Assembly: GCF_901933205.1 (NCBI RefSeq)
Contig: NC_044585.1
Coordinates: 6,944,001 to 7,008,000, forward strand
DNA length: 64,000 nucleotides
Direction: 5' to 3'
DNA from: Camarhynchus parvulus
Taxonomy: Eukaryota; Chordata; Aves; Passeriformes; Thraupidae
Within the stretch, counting starts at the first letter, position 1; the number at the start of each line of letters is the position of its first letter. Under the pieces are notes generated by a model. That model was not told the DNA's origin, searched no databases, and saw only the letters and a list, made by a program, of their open reading frames with translations. Below are positions 14,301 through 27,100 of this stretch, one piece after another. The position numbers and the translations under genes were made by a program.

Positions 14301-16254
14301 CCATAAAATACCCATATTTGCTACTCAGCAGAGAGATGGTTACAAAGTGCCGATTAGAAGACTTGATTCAACCTCATAAACTGGATCAGCCTCCAGAGAA
14401 GTCTGTCTGTATGCACTGTTTTAATCCACAGCCAGAAGTGGCTGCCCTCTCTCAATTAGGCATCTAATCAACATGCCTAAAGTTACTGTAGCTACCCCAA
14501 CTTGAGTGATATCACACTTGAGATTCTCCTTCCCCAAGACAGTCAGCACTCTATGAACCATTTTTGTTACCATTTGCTTTCCTCTGGGCAATCTCTGCAA
14601 GCTTTGCTACTCTGCCTACTGTTAAAAAGATTATAGTTTTCCCCTTTAAAACCTGCAAAAATTAGACTATCCAATATCATTATATACATTCAGCTCTCAT
14701 CAAGCTGTGAATCCAGTAGCCATGGACACTGTTGATCGTGAAACATTACAATACAGTTTCTCACCAACAGGATAATCCAGTAAAAAAGTCTGTGCCATCA
14801 CTTCTCTCACTGGTCTGAATAGCAGTTACTTAAAATTTTATCACTACATAACCCAAATTAAACAGAGAACATTTACTGTAATAAGAAGGCTCCATGGAGG
14901 TATTCTAACTCATGGGTAGAATTTCCACCACCAGAGCAGATGAAGAAGAGAAAATTACTGGAAACAGTAAGTCTAGTTTCACTGACTTTACATTGCAATC
15001 AATGTAGATAAGTTAATAAAAGACTTCTTCATACAGGAAAAGTTAGGGAAACATTTTTCTGTACAAAAAAAAACCCATGATCATTCCTTTTATGAGAGCA
15101 GAAATAAGAGGGGAAGGTAACTAAGCTTAGAGCAGAAAAAAGGCATTTGTGATATACAAAGCCTAGCTCCTGTAAAACTACTGCTCAGCACCTCAATCAG
15201 TCAATATCACTGCACCTGTAAGAATTCTTATACAGATTACTTCATCAGGTAATTCCAGCTATTTCCAACCAGAATGCAGGTCTTGGTACCAAGCCCCTGA
15301 AAAGTCCACTCACAAGGATAACAGTGCAAAGGAAGCACTGATGCATAATTCTAGACTCCAAATTACTAGGTGCTGAAAAAAATAAGGAAAAGAATAAATA
15401 TTTTGAGTTTGCTGTAATGACAAAATGTCAGAACTTACCCCAAACTGATTTACTCATTTCTCCCCTCTCACTTGCTTGCAATGTTTAAGCTGTAATTCAA
15501 TAATGCATTTCAGAAGACAGAAAATGCTTCACAACTCTTAAATAAACCATAAGCAGCTAAACAGTACCTGTTCTAGAGGACAAAGGCCTGTTGCTAAGAC
15601 ACTAGACTTCAAGTTTCCAATGGCTTATGACAGCAGTAACAAGGCAAACAAAATAAATAATAAAAACGAAATTTTCAAAGATACCTTGACAGTGTCCTTT
15701 TAATTTTCAGCCAACTTGAGATGTCACGTAAGCACTGAAGCAGCAAAGAGGTGATACTGCTTAGACAGCAAAATCTCAATTCCTCCCTGACCTACAAATC
15801 AGAAGCTAATAGATTACTGGTGCACTGGTGTATATCTGCACGGTATCTCATGGAAACCCTGTCGCAGCTTCTGAAACAAAATGCATGTGCTCTGAGATGC
15901 AGAAAAAGCATAACTATAAATAACATCAACTGAAGCATGCACAGAAGATTTTGACAACCCAGTCAAGGACCTTATGGAAGAAAAATCCCAAATTGTCTAA
16001 GAAAACCATCATATCTGAAGAGATGAAGCATACTGCATGTAGCTCAGGAACAGAAAGGTCTTCCCAGTGAAATATAAACCGGAGAGAGAGACAGAGGCAC
16101 AACCTTGCCCATATGTTCTCAATGGATCTCAGTACCTTGTAATACTGCCAGCAGCAGCATCACCACTATGCAAGTAGTGGAGGAGAACTACTTTCTTGGA
16201 CCCCTTAGTCTGGAACCTGTGATCTGAATATTACAATTTAACTCTTTCTAAATA

Positions 16255-16281
16255 TATAGTCAAAATAGATATTTGACTATA
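16255..16281. repeat. Perfect 10-bp inverted repeat
   Basis: TATAGTCAAA (16255-16264) and TTTGACTATA (16272-16281) are exact reverse complements around a 7-nt loop; TATAGTCAAA recurs from 16278, overlapping the right arm. It is AT-rich, so chance is plausible in a region of this composition. Confidence 0.5.
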
Positions 16282-16416
16282 GTCAAAAATCACTCAACTT
16301 ACGGTAATTAACATCAGTTGATTATATAGAGCATTAAGACTTGCAAAATCAAACCAAGATACCTTTCACAGAAATGTTTATCTAGATGGAACAAAACCCA
16401 TGTAACTACAAAGCAA

Positions 16417-16437
16417 ATATATATACACACACACACA
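16417..16437. repeat. Short (TA)n(CA)n microsatellite
   Basis: An alternating run of TA followed by CA dinucleotides of about 21 bases. Simple sequence with no gene context. Confidence 0.8.
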
Positions 16438-19400
16438 AATGCAGTGTCAATTTTTACAGAATTGGATAAAATAACCTGTTAAAAAAAATGAAGCCAGTCA
16501 CTTCAAGAGTATAATGCTGCCTTAGTTAAGATTCAGTATTCTCAGAAAGACACATTCATTCCAACAATGGTAAGCTCCCAGTAACAGCAACACTGTAAGA
16601 AAATATATGTTCTTTGTAGGAATGAGGAGTAACTAGATAGGAGCTTCATTAACTAAATCAAAGCATTCTCTACCAAAGGTCAAAATATTTAAAAATGCCA
16701 CCTATATACACATTCCTACTGGGTATTTTACACATTTTTTTAATCCCCAAGATTAACTGATATTCCAAGAAATACATTTACTTTGGTGGGTCAAAATGTC
16801 AGACTACCCTGAAACAGTGGCAATCAATGAGTTTCATCAGGACTCCAAAATATTATTTTGTTTGATCACTGTAAATAAATTAATGAGTAATAGATGCTGT
16901 CCACTTACTATTAAATGATTAGCCATTTACAGACAACACACCAAATGCTACTTGAAATTGTGAATGCCAGAGGGTTGACTGTCAGGCTTTCAAAAGATTG
17001 GATATTACTAAATTAAGCTGTCTCTTCTTAGAATGCTGACAAAACCAGTCACAAAAAGAACTGGATTCACTAGAATTAGCTATTTCTCTTAAATACTACT
17101 TAAAACAAATGTAACCTAAGCTAATGGAGAAGATGTAGACTCTAGAAGCTCAGCGGACTGCACCAGAAGCAGCTTTTCAGTTTGCTTTGGACTGCCTGTG
17201 AAATGCAATGGTAGGAGTGAAAAGGACAAACAGGGAACAAAACACTTGCACGGCAGTTTTCTGGGGTTGGCTTTGTTTTACACAAGTTAGCTGAAGGAAA
17301 TTAAAGCCACTTCATTATCTAAGGTGATTGTTTCTTTTCTCAGATGCTCAGATGGTTACCTGCTTTGCTTCAGCTCACAGGTTGACCACATCCTACCTGA
17401 AATTTAAGAAAATCTCCCTGTTCTTATTTTAATGCTTAAACCCATGAAACCTCTAATGCCCTTCTGTGACGAAAATAGGTTTGTCAAGCTACAGGTATAC
17501 TCTAAATGTCTTGCTTTATGGAAAGAACATTTTTTCTAGAAATAGGTGGATTTTAATCTTTAAAATTTCATTGCTAATTTCCAGGAGTCTGAATAAGGAA
17601 ACTGCATGCAACACATGTGAAACTCCTTCCCTATCCATATTGGTGTAACCCTAGAGTTGGCCTTTTCCTCCTTATCCGGTAGAGGCAGACAAGAAAGTAA
17701 AAGAAACTGACCTATGTGCTTTGAAGGTAACTCTGATGGCTATTAGGATGGCCCCACATCTGACAGAATAGTCATACTCTGGGTTAAACTGGAAACACAC
17801 AAGCCAAATGTAAAAATCACACTTAGCTGCTACAGCATTTGTTTACAATGTCTGTGTCAATGATTTATACTCACACAATAAAATATTAAGAGCAACAAAC
17901 TATAAACCTGGCAGCACAAGAATTCTAACAGGTTTTCCTTGCAGTGTATCAATTCTGACACTACCCAAGATCCACCAAAAGCACTGCAGATATAATGTGT
18001 TGCATTACATAAAATCAAGCACAGAAGCTTAGTTTTATATAACTGTAATATGCATACAGATGGTCTTCAGGACAAGATATCTAATCTAAAGTACAGTTTG
18101 TACAAAATTTGAAGTATAAGCCAAAGGCAGGAATTTTGCCACTTCTAGTACAGTGTCCTAACTCAATAAAATGGGAAACTCCCTCTATTTGTAGCTCTTG
18201 TTGGTTCTTCCAATATTAAAAACTTTCTGATACTGAAATCAATTGCAGAGATTTTGAATTTAAGAGATGAAATTCAAAGAAGGGAATTATTTTTTAGCCA
18301 AATAGACCATCAAAACTATGGTTATATAAATTGAACTTCAGTTATTTGACGGCAACTATGGCATAATAATAAAATAAAGCAAGTCCACTTTATAAAGATC
18401 ACCAATGTCATAAAAAATGCAAACTATGATCTCTGAACAATGCACAAGGATGAACCATGCAGTCAAACTATTGTTCTTGCCTTCCTAACGCATTCCTTTG
18501 GCCAAGCAATGGGAAGATAAACCCATTTGCCAATGGAGCAGATAATTTAAATATTTCAGACAAGAATTGACAGAGATGCTGCTTAAAATAAATTTAAGAA
18601 TCATCCATCCAAATACCTAGCAGGATGAAGACCTCGGCATAGTTCACAACTTATTTTTTCTATACAAACTCCAGCTCTCCAGCCCCTGCAGTTACTTTAG
18701 TCACCATGCATACCCTGTATTACTTTATTACAACAAACCTTTTCCTTTTTTTCCGTAAGGGATTTAATACAAGGCTGCATATTTTCTCTTTTGCAGTGCC
18801 TTGAAACATTTCTAAAATCACTAAAATTTCAGATTTTACTACTGCACCATGCAGTGCTACACAATTTTGTAAACAAAATGTCTAAATTTATGGAGCCTTA
18901 AAGGACTAGTGCATTCAGCAGATTGCAGTACTTTATCCACAGGAAGTTACAATCAGGCAATGTCAATATTCTGTCATTTAGAAGCAGGATTTTTTACCAT
19001 AAAGCATTCCCATTAATACCAATCAGGAGAGCTGTTTCCCGCCTCCCCCCCGCAAAACTTGTATTTAGGGTTTAAGCTATTGGTAGGATAACAGGTCTTC
19101 ACTTGATAAAAAAAAATCTGCTTGGGGTTTTGTTTTTTAACATGCTATGAATCACGTTTTGCATTGTGACCTACCTAAAGGCACAACAGTACAGCGTAAC
19201 AAGCAAAGTGCATGTTTTAAGAATTCCCCCTTTCACATACACAAACAAGTGCCTACATGAAAGAAAAAGAGAAAAAGCAAGAAAGACATATTCATATTCC
19301 CTAGAAGTGAACATTTGAAAGAGTTTTTCAACTTCTAAAAACGTCACATTTTAACCGTGGACCTCAATACTGCAGGGAAAGCGAAAATTAAAAAATAACC

Positions 19401-19989
19401 CCTAACTCTGGCTTTTAAGTCTGTAATGGATGTCGCGTGTGTGAAAAAAATAGGTTAATTTTGTTTGGTCTTTGCTACAAAGAGACTCATCTCCTATGCA
19501 TGCCACAAATAACCTGAGCAATGACTTCCCTCCATGACACGAGCTGCCCATCATATTGCAGGATTATTACAATGTTGGTTTGTTTAGGGCTTGCTTGTGT
19601 GTGTGGCTTGCGTATGTAATTCAGGCATTCGCATACACCAACTCCTCGTTGCGCATCTCACAATAAACTGATGAACGCTGTTAAACCTGAACCAGGAACC
19701 TTTAGCAAACAAAGAAGTCTAACCCGGAATCGTGATGCAAAATCACCCCAAAACGTACTACACCCTGCAAGAACCTCACAGAAAATAGCCCGGCAACCTC
19801 ATTCATTCCCCCCCAACCCAGCGATCTGCTCACCATCTCCGTGTTATTTCTCTGTCCTCAGCTTATTTTCCTTGCTGCTACTGGCTTCAAGGAGGCGGCG
19901 TACAATTAAAAAAAAGAAAAAAAGTTAAAAAAATAATAAAAAGGGGAAACCCCCCAACTCTTCAGTAAACCGCTGGGCAGCCGCTGGGC

Positions 19990-21110
19990 AGCATGTCAGC
20001 CCCTTGTCTTCCTCTCGCGCTGCCCGCGCAGGAGCCGCTCCCGCCGTGCCCGCCCCGCGGGTGCCCGTCCGTCCCCCGCGCGTTCCCCGGGAGAGCGCCC
20101 GGGCTGCACCAGCTCCTCCCGCCCGCTCACCCACAGAGGCAGCCGAGTAGTCGGAGCCGGGCTGATTTTCCCCTCCCACCTCCACATTCCTATTTACAAA
20201 GGGTATCCAAGACCATCTTTATCCAACGGGGGAGGAAGGAGGGGGAGGTGGAAGTACTCATTAACCCTTTTCTTGCATTTACCTTTTCTACTGCGATTTT
20301 TAGAGCACACAGGGGAATTCCCCTTCTCTACAGAGCACATGGAATCGTTGCCATCGGGCCCGCGGGGTCCCCGCTCCCGCACTCCGACTTGGCCGCTGAC
20401 GGTGCAGCTCCAGCAAAAAGGTCCAAGGGCATGGCTGGAAAACGCGCGCCCTACCCAAACTATTGCTCGGAAAACAACCGGAGCGGCCCGCGGGGAGACG
20501 GGAGCGCACTGCCCGGCCCAGACCATGACACCGCCGCCCGCCCACCTCTCTATTTATTTGTTTATTTTTCCTAGCGGGGCACATTCCTCAACACTCGCAC
20601 CTGAGGGCAAGAGGGCGGGAGGCGTGAGGGGGCGCGCGCCGTGCACGCCCCGCCGCCGCGCGCCGCCGACCCCCGCGCGCGCCGCCCGCCTGCGGCCGCA
20701 CGCGAACCGGCGCGCGCCTCCCGCGCCGCGAATTTTCCCATTGGGCGGCGTCGCTGCCATCGCGCCCGGCAACCGGAGCGCCATTGGCGCGGCCCCGCCC
20801 CGCCGCCGCGCGCTGCCGGCCGCGCCACGCGCCATTGGCCGGCAGGCCTGTCCGTCACATGCGGCGGCCACGCCCCCGGCGGGCGTGGCCGGAGGAGCGG
20901 CCGCAGGCGCGGGGCTCGGGCGGTGTGCGCTCGGCGGGGACCGCGCGGTCACCTCCTGCACGGGAACGCGCCCCCGCCCCGCCCCGCCGCTGGAGGCTTT
21001 CTGAGCTCCGGAATGAACGGCGCCGTGCACAGCTGTTCGCCCCGGGGTGGCGGGCCCAGCTGGTGGCTGAGGGCCCGTCAGGTGCAGGCAGCCAGGTAAT
21101 GCTGGCACGC
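19990..21110 (-). promoter_or_regulatory. CpG island 1: probable ARVCF promoter, possibly bidirectional
   Basis: Very GC- and CpG-rich DNA in an AT-rich setting, with GC boxes around 20790-20805 and 20965-20990. Three CCAAT boxes read as ATTGG on the + strand lie at 20740, 20783 and 20834, spaced about 45-50 bp as is usual for NF-Y promoters. A GTCACATG E-box lies at 20854. On the minus strand a good donor reads TGTGG|GTGAGC with the last exon base at 20131, and another reads AAAAG|GTAAAT near 20279, so a non-coding first exon of a leftward gene is plausible. On the plus strand GCCAG|GTAATG (exon end 21095) could serve an alternative TANGO2 first exon. Long open frames on both strands here are by-products of high GC. 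The ARVCF assignment rests on mammalian synteny only. Confidence 0.7.
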
Positions 21111-23525
21111 GATCCGCATGGGTTTGTCTAACTTGCCCTTCTCGCCGTTTGCAGTGGTCTGTGCGCTGCCATCCTCGCCTCTCCGCTTTGTCTTGGGTAA
21201 CCTGAATAGCTTGAGCTTCCTACGCCCCTATTTTATATCGTGTTATTCCCTTCATTAATGTTCCTCCTTTGAATAATTTCCTGTGGTTTTCCTCCCTCCC
21301 TAACCGTGGGTGCCAGAAGTGGTGCAGCATTCCAGTGTCCCTGTGCCGTGGACAAAGGCAGTGTCACTCCTCTGTCTCCCCTATATATTCTGTATTTTAT
21401 ACAGTAAATGGTTAGAGCAGTCCAGTTTACCAAAGTATTACCCTGAGAGGTCACACTGAAATAGTAACAACTAAATTCTTTTTTGAGGTACTTTTTGCCA
21501 TTCTGGCCCCATCCCTGCGTTCTTTATTTCCAGATGCATTTCCTCACATTTTATGATATTAAAAATGCAATTTACTGGACTGGGATGACTTATTGGACAC
21601 ATCAGATCATTTTGTAACCACTTGTGAATTATTCACTCATTTATTAGGCTACAAAATCTACTAATAAATATCTTGCATCATCTGGACAATTGGTAGAGAT
21701 AATCAAACTGGATCTGGGCAAAACCCCATCTCTAGAAAACTGTCAGGGTCCCTGATGTCTCCCCTTTAAAGCTGCTTTTTTAAACCTCTCAGGGAAAAGA
21801 TATTTAATCCATCTAAAATGTGCTTTATGCATTCCAAATAATGTGCATTCCAGCACTCTGTTCTCTTCCAGAACAAACTATTTAAACAAATGTCAGGACT
21901 ATTTATCTTTTAGCTTTTGAAACCAACTCAGGACAATTCTACAATCCTTTCATTAAGCTTCTGCTTGTATTTTAGCCTTCTCCAAGAGAGTTTCTGCCCT
22001 GACAGTACCACTCTCTTCAAGTGGACACAGAATCAGAGCCTGCTTGAGATCAGTCTATTCAAGTTTGACAAACAATGGGAGCTATACACTGATCCCCAAG
22101 GACAGGGTCTAGAAGGGGCAACAATAACCAAGCTGGTTTAGGCAGAACAAAAGGTAGACACAAGAATAAAAGGAAGAGTCAAAATGGCCCTCAAATCCAG
22201 TATTCACAAATTCTTGCAGTGGACTCTTTTGGTGCAGCCTCCTAAAAGGCTTTTTAAATGACTCTGAATTTATTCTTACTTCCCATATGCATTAAAAATA
22301 GAAACAAAAATCAGGAAAAAACACCATTCAGTTTTAAGCCTATGGACACTTTCTTCTTCCCATAGACGTGACTGCTGCTGAAGGTATGCAGATTATCATC
22401 TGCAGATTTTAAATGAGAATCGGGCCTAGAAGCTAAACAATCTTTGGTCACAGTGATGAGTCTATACTTTAAGACTCAAACAGAGTGCCAAAAAGAACAA
22501 TACATTACATTTAATGTGCATGCGTTTTACCAATTTCAATGTAACAGAGATTTGTATAATTTGTCTATTTAGTCACCAGATAACTGCTTTAAATAACAAC
22601 TCTGTTCCTGAAAACATTAATACATTCTACGTTTATATGTCTCAAGGTAATAACTGCAATCTATTATTGTGTTTCAGAAGCAGTAGTACAAAGAATGATG
22701 ATCATACACTCACCCAGTAATTTTCATTAGTAGATCTCAAGAGACCTTGCAAAGGTCAATGTGATCATCCCATTGCTGATGATGGAGAAGGAAAGCATTG
22801 AGGTGAACTTGCACAATGTCAAATGCCAGAGCAGTGCTAAACCTGACAGTTGATTTCAGGTTTTCTGTATCCAGAAAACCTGACAAGCCACCTAACACAT
22901 CCATATACCCCTGGGAATTCTTTTAATTACCGTTTCACATCTTGTGTGTATCGTGTTTATCAGTGTTAGAACCCGGAAGAGCACTCCAGGCTTTTATGGT
23001 ATTTCCTTACAGGCTTCACTATAAAATATTTTGTAATTTACAGGCTCCACTGAAACCCTCTATTGCCACCCATGAAAAAAAATTCAGAAATAAAGTTTGA
23101 GATTTTGTTTGAAAAATGAAATAATAACATTTCAGTAGGACAAAAAGGTGACACAAATCCAATCCCAACCCAAAACTGCAGATCTAGGAAAAATTACTAT
23201 ATGTTTGGTTATCAGTTCTGATCATGCTGTGCTAGTAAGTGAAAGCAAATTTGATGCTGTCATTTGTGTTTTCCCCAATCCTCAGGAAAGTTGTCCTGGC
23301 TGGAATTCATCCCATTGCAGGCTCAGGGCTCAGTGACTTTGGGGCCCTCCTGGAAGCAGTGTCTCAGCTGAAGGAGATCAGGGGAGCAGCATCCCTCACA
23401 GGGGCCTTGTTCTGAGGGGTCAGGAGCTGCATCCAAACCCACCAAGATTGTCAGCAGCCTGGGAGTATCTGTCCTCAGAAGTATGAGCACTGTGACGCTT
23501 ACATCAGTAATATTATTTCATACCT
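21111..23525. other. Spacer between CpG islands 1 and 2
   Basis: About 2.4 kb of ordinary AT-rich sequence between the two CpG islands. No exon, RNA gene or recognisable repeat was seen. The stretch 23280-23460 is somewhat richer in GC but shows no frame or known repeat that I could name. Confidence 0.6.
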
Positions 23526-23765
23526 TCACAGAATCACAGAATCAGCAAGGTGAGGAGAGACCTTTAAGATCATGAAGTCCAACCTCATTAACCACTGTAA
23601 CCTCTATAAACCACTAAACCACATTACCAGATTTAAACACCTCCAAGGATGGCGGCTCTGCCACCTCCCTGGGCAATCTGTTCCAATGCCTGACCACCCT
23701 AACAGTGAAAAAAAATTTCTACTGCCCCAATTTCTTGTCTCAGCTTGAAACCAGGTGCACTGGCA
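23526..23765 (-). mobile_element. CR1 LINE 3'-end fragment
   Basis: The + strand begins with TCACAGAATCACAGAATC, the reverse complement of the short tandem ATTCTGTGA-type repeats that end CR1 elements. Then come the familiar CR1 blocks in reverse: GAGACCTTTAAGATCATGAAGTCCA-like, CCTCCAAGGATGGCGGCTCT and GGGCAATCTGTTCCAATGCC. The element is therefore on the minus strand and truncated at its 5' end, as most CR1 copies are. It abuts the second CpG island, within about 350 bp of the likely TANGO2 first exon. Confidence 0.9.
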
Positions 23766-23879
23766 GCAGGCTGAGGCAGCCAAGAAGCAGCTCAGGCACT
23801 GTGAGAGGACTCCCTAGTGCGCTGGGGGATGCCGGGCGCTGTGACACCGGGCCCTCACACACACCCCGCGGCGCTGCAG

Positions 23880-24010
23880 GGCCAGGGGCACGGGAAAGGT
23901 GTCGGTACCGGCGGGCCCTGGGCCAGAGGCACAGGGAGGTGTCGGTGTCGGTGCCGGCGGGCTCAGGGCTAGGGGCACGGGGAAGCTGTCGGTACCGGCA
24001 GCACCGGCGG
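23880..24010. repeat. GC-rich minisatellite, about 41-bp period, three copies
   Basis: Three imperfect copies start near 23881, 23922 and 23968. Each has a GCCAGGGGCACGGG-like half followed by GTGTCGGTACCGGCGGG-like sequence. The second copy has an extra GTCGGT. The array sits in the TANGO2 CpG island directly upstream of the ETS-type site. Confidence 0.8.
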
Positions 24011-24019
24011 GAGGAGGAG

Positions 24020-24106
24020 CCGGGCCCGGCCCCCGGAGGGGCGGCGCTGGTCCGCCCGGCCGCCCTCCGGAAGCGGCGCGGGGGACGGGCGGTGCGGCGG
24101 CCGTGG
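24020..24106 (+). other. TANGO2: Candidate TANGO2 non-coding exon 1
   Basis: The 3' border is set by the donor G|GTGAGT at 24107. The 5' border is a guess: transcription from ETS-type CpG promoters usually starts at or near the GGAAG site (24067-24075), so the exon may be much shorter than drawn. It would be 5' UTR only, spliced to the ATG exon at 29205. Confidence 0.45.
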
Positions 24107-27100
24107 GTGAGTGAGGGAGGCGAGGGAGGGAGTGAGGGACCGGGGGTCACCGTGCCTGCAGGGCGGGCTCGGACACAGCCCGGGGCCGCCTCAGCTGCCA
24201 CCAGCCTCCGGGAGCTGCCGGGCTCCTGGTCTGGGGGCTGTGTGTGCCACCGGTACAGCCCCGGCCCTCCCCGCCAAGGAAGGTGCTGCTCCTGAGCGCC
24301 ATTTGCTTACGGTTTTTGTCCTAAATTTATCCAGCAGCACCTCTGGGGGAATTTTCAGGTGTCAGTTCGCACCTGTTTTCCTTGGTTATGCGATGGCATT
24401 TCATTCCTGCGTGGGTGGTGGCTGGTTGGTAGTTGCGTCACGTATAGGAGTAATTGTAAGTGTACAAGAGTAATAAAGTAATTTTTAAATTAGGTTTTGA
24501 TATGTAGTGACCCTTTGAGGTCAAGAAATAGTCATAGTGAGTCAGTGAAAACTACTAATGTCTTCTGGTGGTTCCTCCCTGAAGAAAACCTAAGAACTGT
24601 ACAAGCTAAAAATACAGCTTTTACCTAAGGAACAGGCCCTGCAAAGGGGCCTGAGTCTGCAGATCCGTTGCTGATTGTGCTCTTAAGAAATTGGGGCAAA
24701 GTCTGTTTTACTCCATTTTTGTAAATGTTTCTAAAACATGATGTGGTGAAAGGTTATGTTTACTGGCTTTTGTTTCTCATGGGAGCTGTACAGTGGACCT
24801 CATCTAGTAAAACGCCAGAGAGAAATCAAACAGCAGAAAATAAAATTAGCCCATTAAACTTGGGAGTGCCATTCACCTTACGTGTTATTTTCTGTTTCTT
24901 AAGTGTTGTACTTTTGCTTTGCTGTCTTTTGTAGGGAAGATGACTCTTCACCTTGGTAGGGTTACAAAGTCTGGGTTACTTACAAATGCTCTTCACAGGG
25001 AACAACCTGGAAGTCATCAAATTATGGATCCATCTATTCCAATTAATCTGTAGTTATTAGTATTGCTGCTGTGGAGCATGTGGTACAAAAGGGAAGTGCA
25101 AAAATGAAACAGTAAAATGCTTTAAAAATGCAGCCAGGAGACACTTTTCTCTGAGGGAGAAAAATAGATTACTTTTAAGAACTAATCAAGCATGTCTTAT
25201 TTTTGATGATTTTAAAGTTTGCTATTAAAAACCTAATTTCAGTAGTGCAAGAAACTACATCCAATTTTATGGCCCTTCTATGGGCATTTGAGGGCTGTAG
25301 GGTTCAGTTTCATTTGGACATACTCAAAAGAGACAGTAAAATAGTTCTGTACTCTGCTGAACACAAGTTATTGTTGTAGTGCATAGAACTAGCAGATTCC
25401 AGTGAATAATGGTTTTAGCTGTGTTTTAGACTGCACCTAAACAATAGTTTTGGATGAGTTGAGAAGCACTTGAGATCACTGTGGTAACTGACAGATGTTA
25501 TTTATGATGCTTCATTTGTGAATATGAACTACGTAACAAATGGCTTCCTTTTTCAAAGCCTGCTACTGGGAGTTCTTAAGGATAAAATAGTTTTATGCCA
25601 AATTGTGAACTGATTGCTTCTAATCAACCAAATGATGGTGGAGACCTATGAAAAGAACATACACAATCTATCATGTTTGGGTCCCCTGAAAGTCCCTCTA
25701 AATGCTACCTTATGCTGGCATGTATCCACTCAGGCTTTTAACAGATCCTTCAAATGAGCAAAACAACACACTGTGCTGTCTAACAGGGTACTGTAGCACA
25801 GAACAAGAATGTTAGTTACTTTAATGTCATTTCCAAATTAGCGGTGCCATTTGGAGCAGAACGCTTAATTACAGGATGTTTGTGGTTCTTGACAAGCTGG
25901 TTTGTGTGTATTAGGCATAAGTTGGACAGCAAACTAGAAATATTACAGAAATAGGAGATTGTTGCTATCATGTCATCCTTGGTAACTGTTGTCTTATTGA
26001 GTAGGAATAAGCAAACTAGAATTTATAAAAGCTCACTATCCAGAGAGCAGTCTTCACTGTCTCCAACCTAGAGCACAGGATTTCTCCCCCATTCCTGCAG
26101 ACCTTGTTGCATAGTGTGTATATTCTGGCTTGTATTCTCCTCAAAAAGAAAATCAGAAAGCAAGTGTTGTACCACAACTTAGCCTTTTCTATTTGAACTC
26201 TTTAAACTATGGCACCTCCTTCATTTCTAAGGATGGTTCTGAAGGCACATTTTCTGCAGAAATGGAGATTGAAAATCAGGTTTTGATCTGGCTTTGGACT
26301 TGCTGTAGGATCAAGTTGCAAGTGGAAGTCAGTGCTGGCCTAATCTTTTTCACCTTCTCCTCTCCTTGGTCTGTGGGGACCCAGCTGAGTTGAGCACATG
26401 TGCTTTGCAGCCCCAGCTCTGGGTAGTGTGCTCATCTCATCCCCGTGGCTGCAGCAGCAGCTTTTATGTGAGTATGAGCTTGAGAGAATGGTACCTGCAT
26501 TAAGACTTCTTGATTGAATGTTTATGTATTTACAACATCTATGACAGCCTCTCTTCATTTTTTTTCCTCTTAGTGTTTTGTTAATTATCGTAAATTTCAG
26601 AATATCCAAATTTGAGTCTTTCATTATACTTCTATTTAAGAATTTAAGGGTAATATCCACAACAGGTGTTTCAAGTGCAATGTCAGCTTTAATCAAAGAA
26701 GGTACCAGAATACATTGCTTGCCTCCTTTGCCAGTTAAGTGTTGCTGCTATTTTAAAGGGGTAGCTCTGTTTTATCTGCCTTAAACACTTCTGTCTAAAA
26801 AAAAAAAAAAAGGTGGAGCCTGAGATAAAAAATGCTGGTTTGATATTTGAGGTTAGTAAAAGCATAAATGTAACTTAAAGAACTGTAATAACATCAAGCA
26901 GGGTTCATGGGGTGACAAAAAGCATTCTGTCAAAGCAGTAGTACCTAGTCATAATGACTGGGGATTCTAGAAAGGTACTGAAGTGTTCAAAATACTTGTG
27001 CTGCTAGATAATTGTGATGAGTATTGCAAACTTCTTATGCAGCTGTTTTCTGACTGGCAGTTTTTGTTTAATCTTTATGCTGGCCAGTAACTTGCATGAA

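Larger units (their letters stand above)
1..19980. other. Long AT-rich non-coding stretch (probable ARVCF intron 1 or 5' flank)
   Basis: Nearly 20 kb without any exon I can recognise on either strand. Open frames are short (60-85 codons), mostly without coding character, and spread over both strands as expected by chance; the exception is 8169-8387, listed separately. Base composition is AT-rich with many A and T runs. The stretch ends at a CpG island (19990-21110). In mammals the neighbour on this side of TANGO2 is ARVCF, transcribed away from it, which would make this region its long first intron on the minus strand. That assignment is synteny-based inference: I looked for the ARVCF N-terminal coding exon on the minus strand and did not find it. 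Confidence 0.5.
23780..24300 (+). promoter_or_regulatory. TANGO2: CpG island 2: likely TANGO2 promoter
   Basis: A second compact CpG-rich island. It holds CCGGAAGCG at 24067-24075, an ETS (GABPA/ELK) type site typical of housekeeping promoters, and a strong donor GTGG|GTGAGTGA with the exon ending at 24106. No TATA box is evident. Its position 5 kb upstream of the first coding exon and the rightward donor make it the best candidate promoter for TANGO2. Long frames here in several registers are caused by high GC. Which of the two islands drives TANGO2 cannot be settled from sequence alone. Confidence 0.7.

Noticed and set aside
19993..21131. Many long overlapping frames on both strands, up to 243 codons
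   Set aside because: They are Arg/Pro/Ala/Gly-rich products of CpG-island DNA in all registers, with no domain and no splice pattern to support translation.
23705..24295. 196-codon plus-strand frame and its antisense partner
   Set aside because: It starts inside the CR1 fragment and runs through the minisatellite and CpG island; composition is explained by GC richness.
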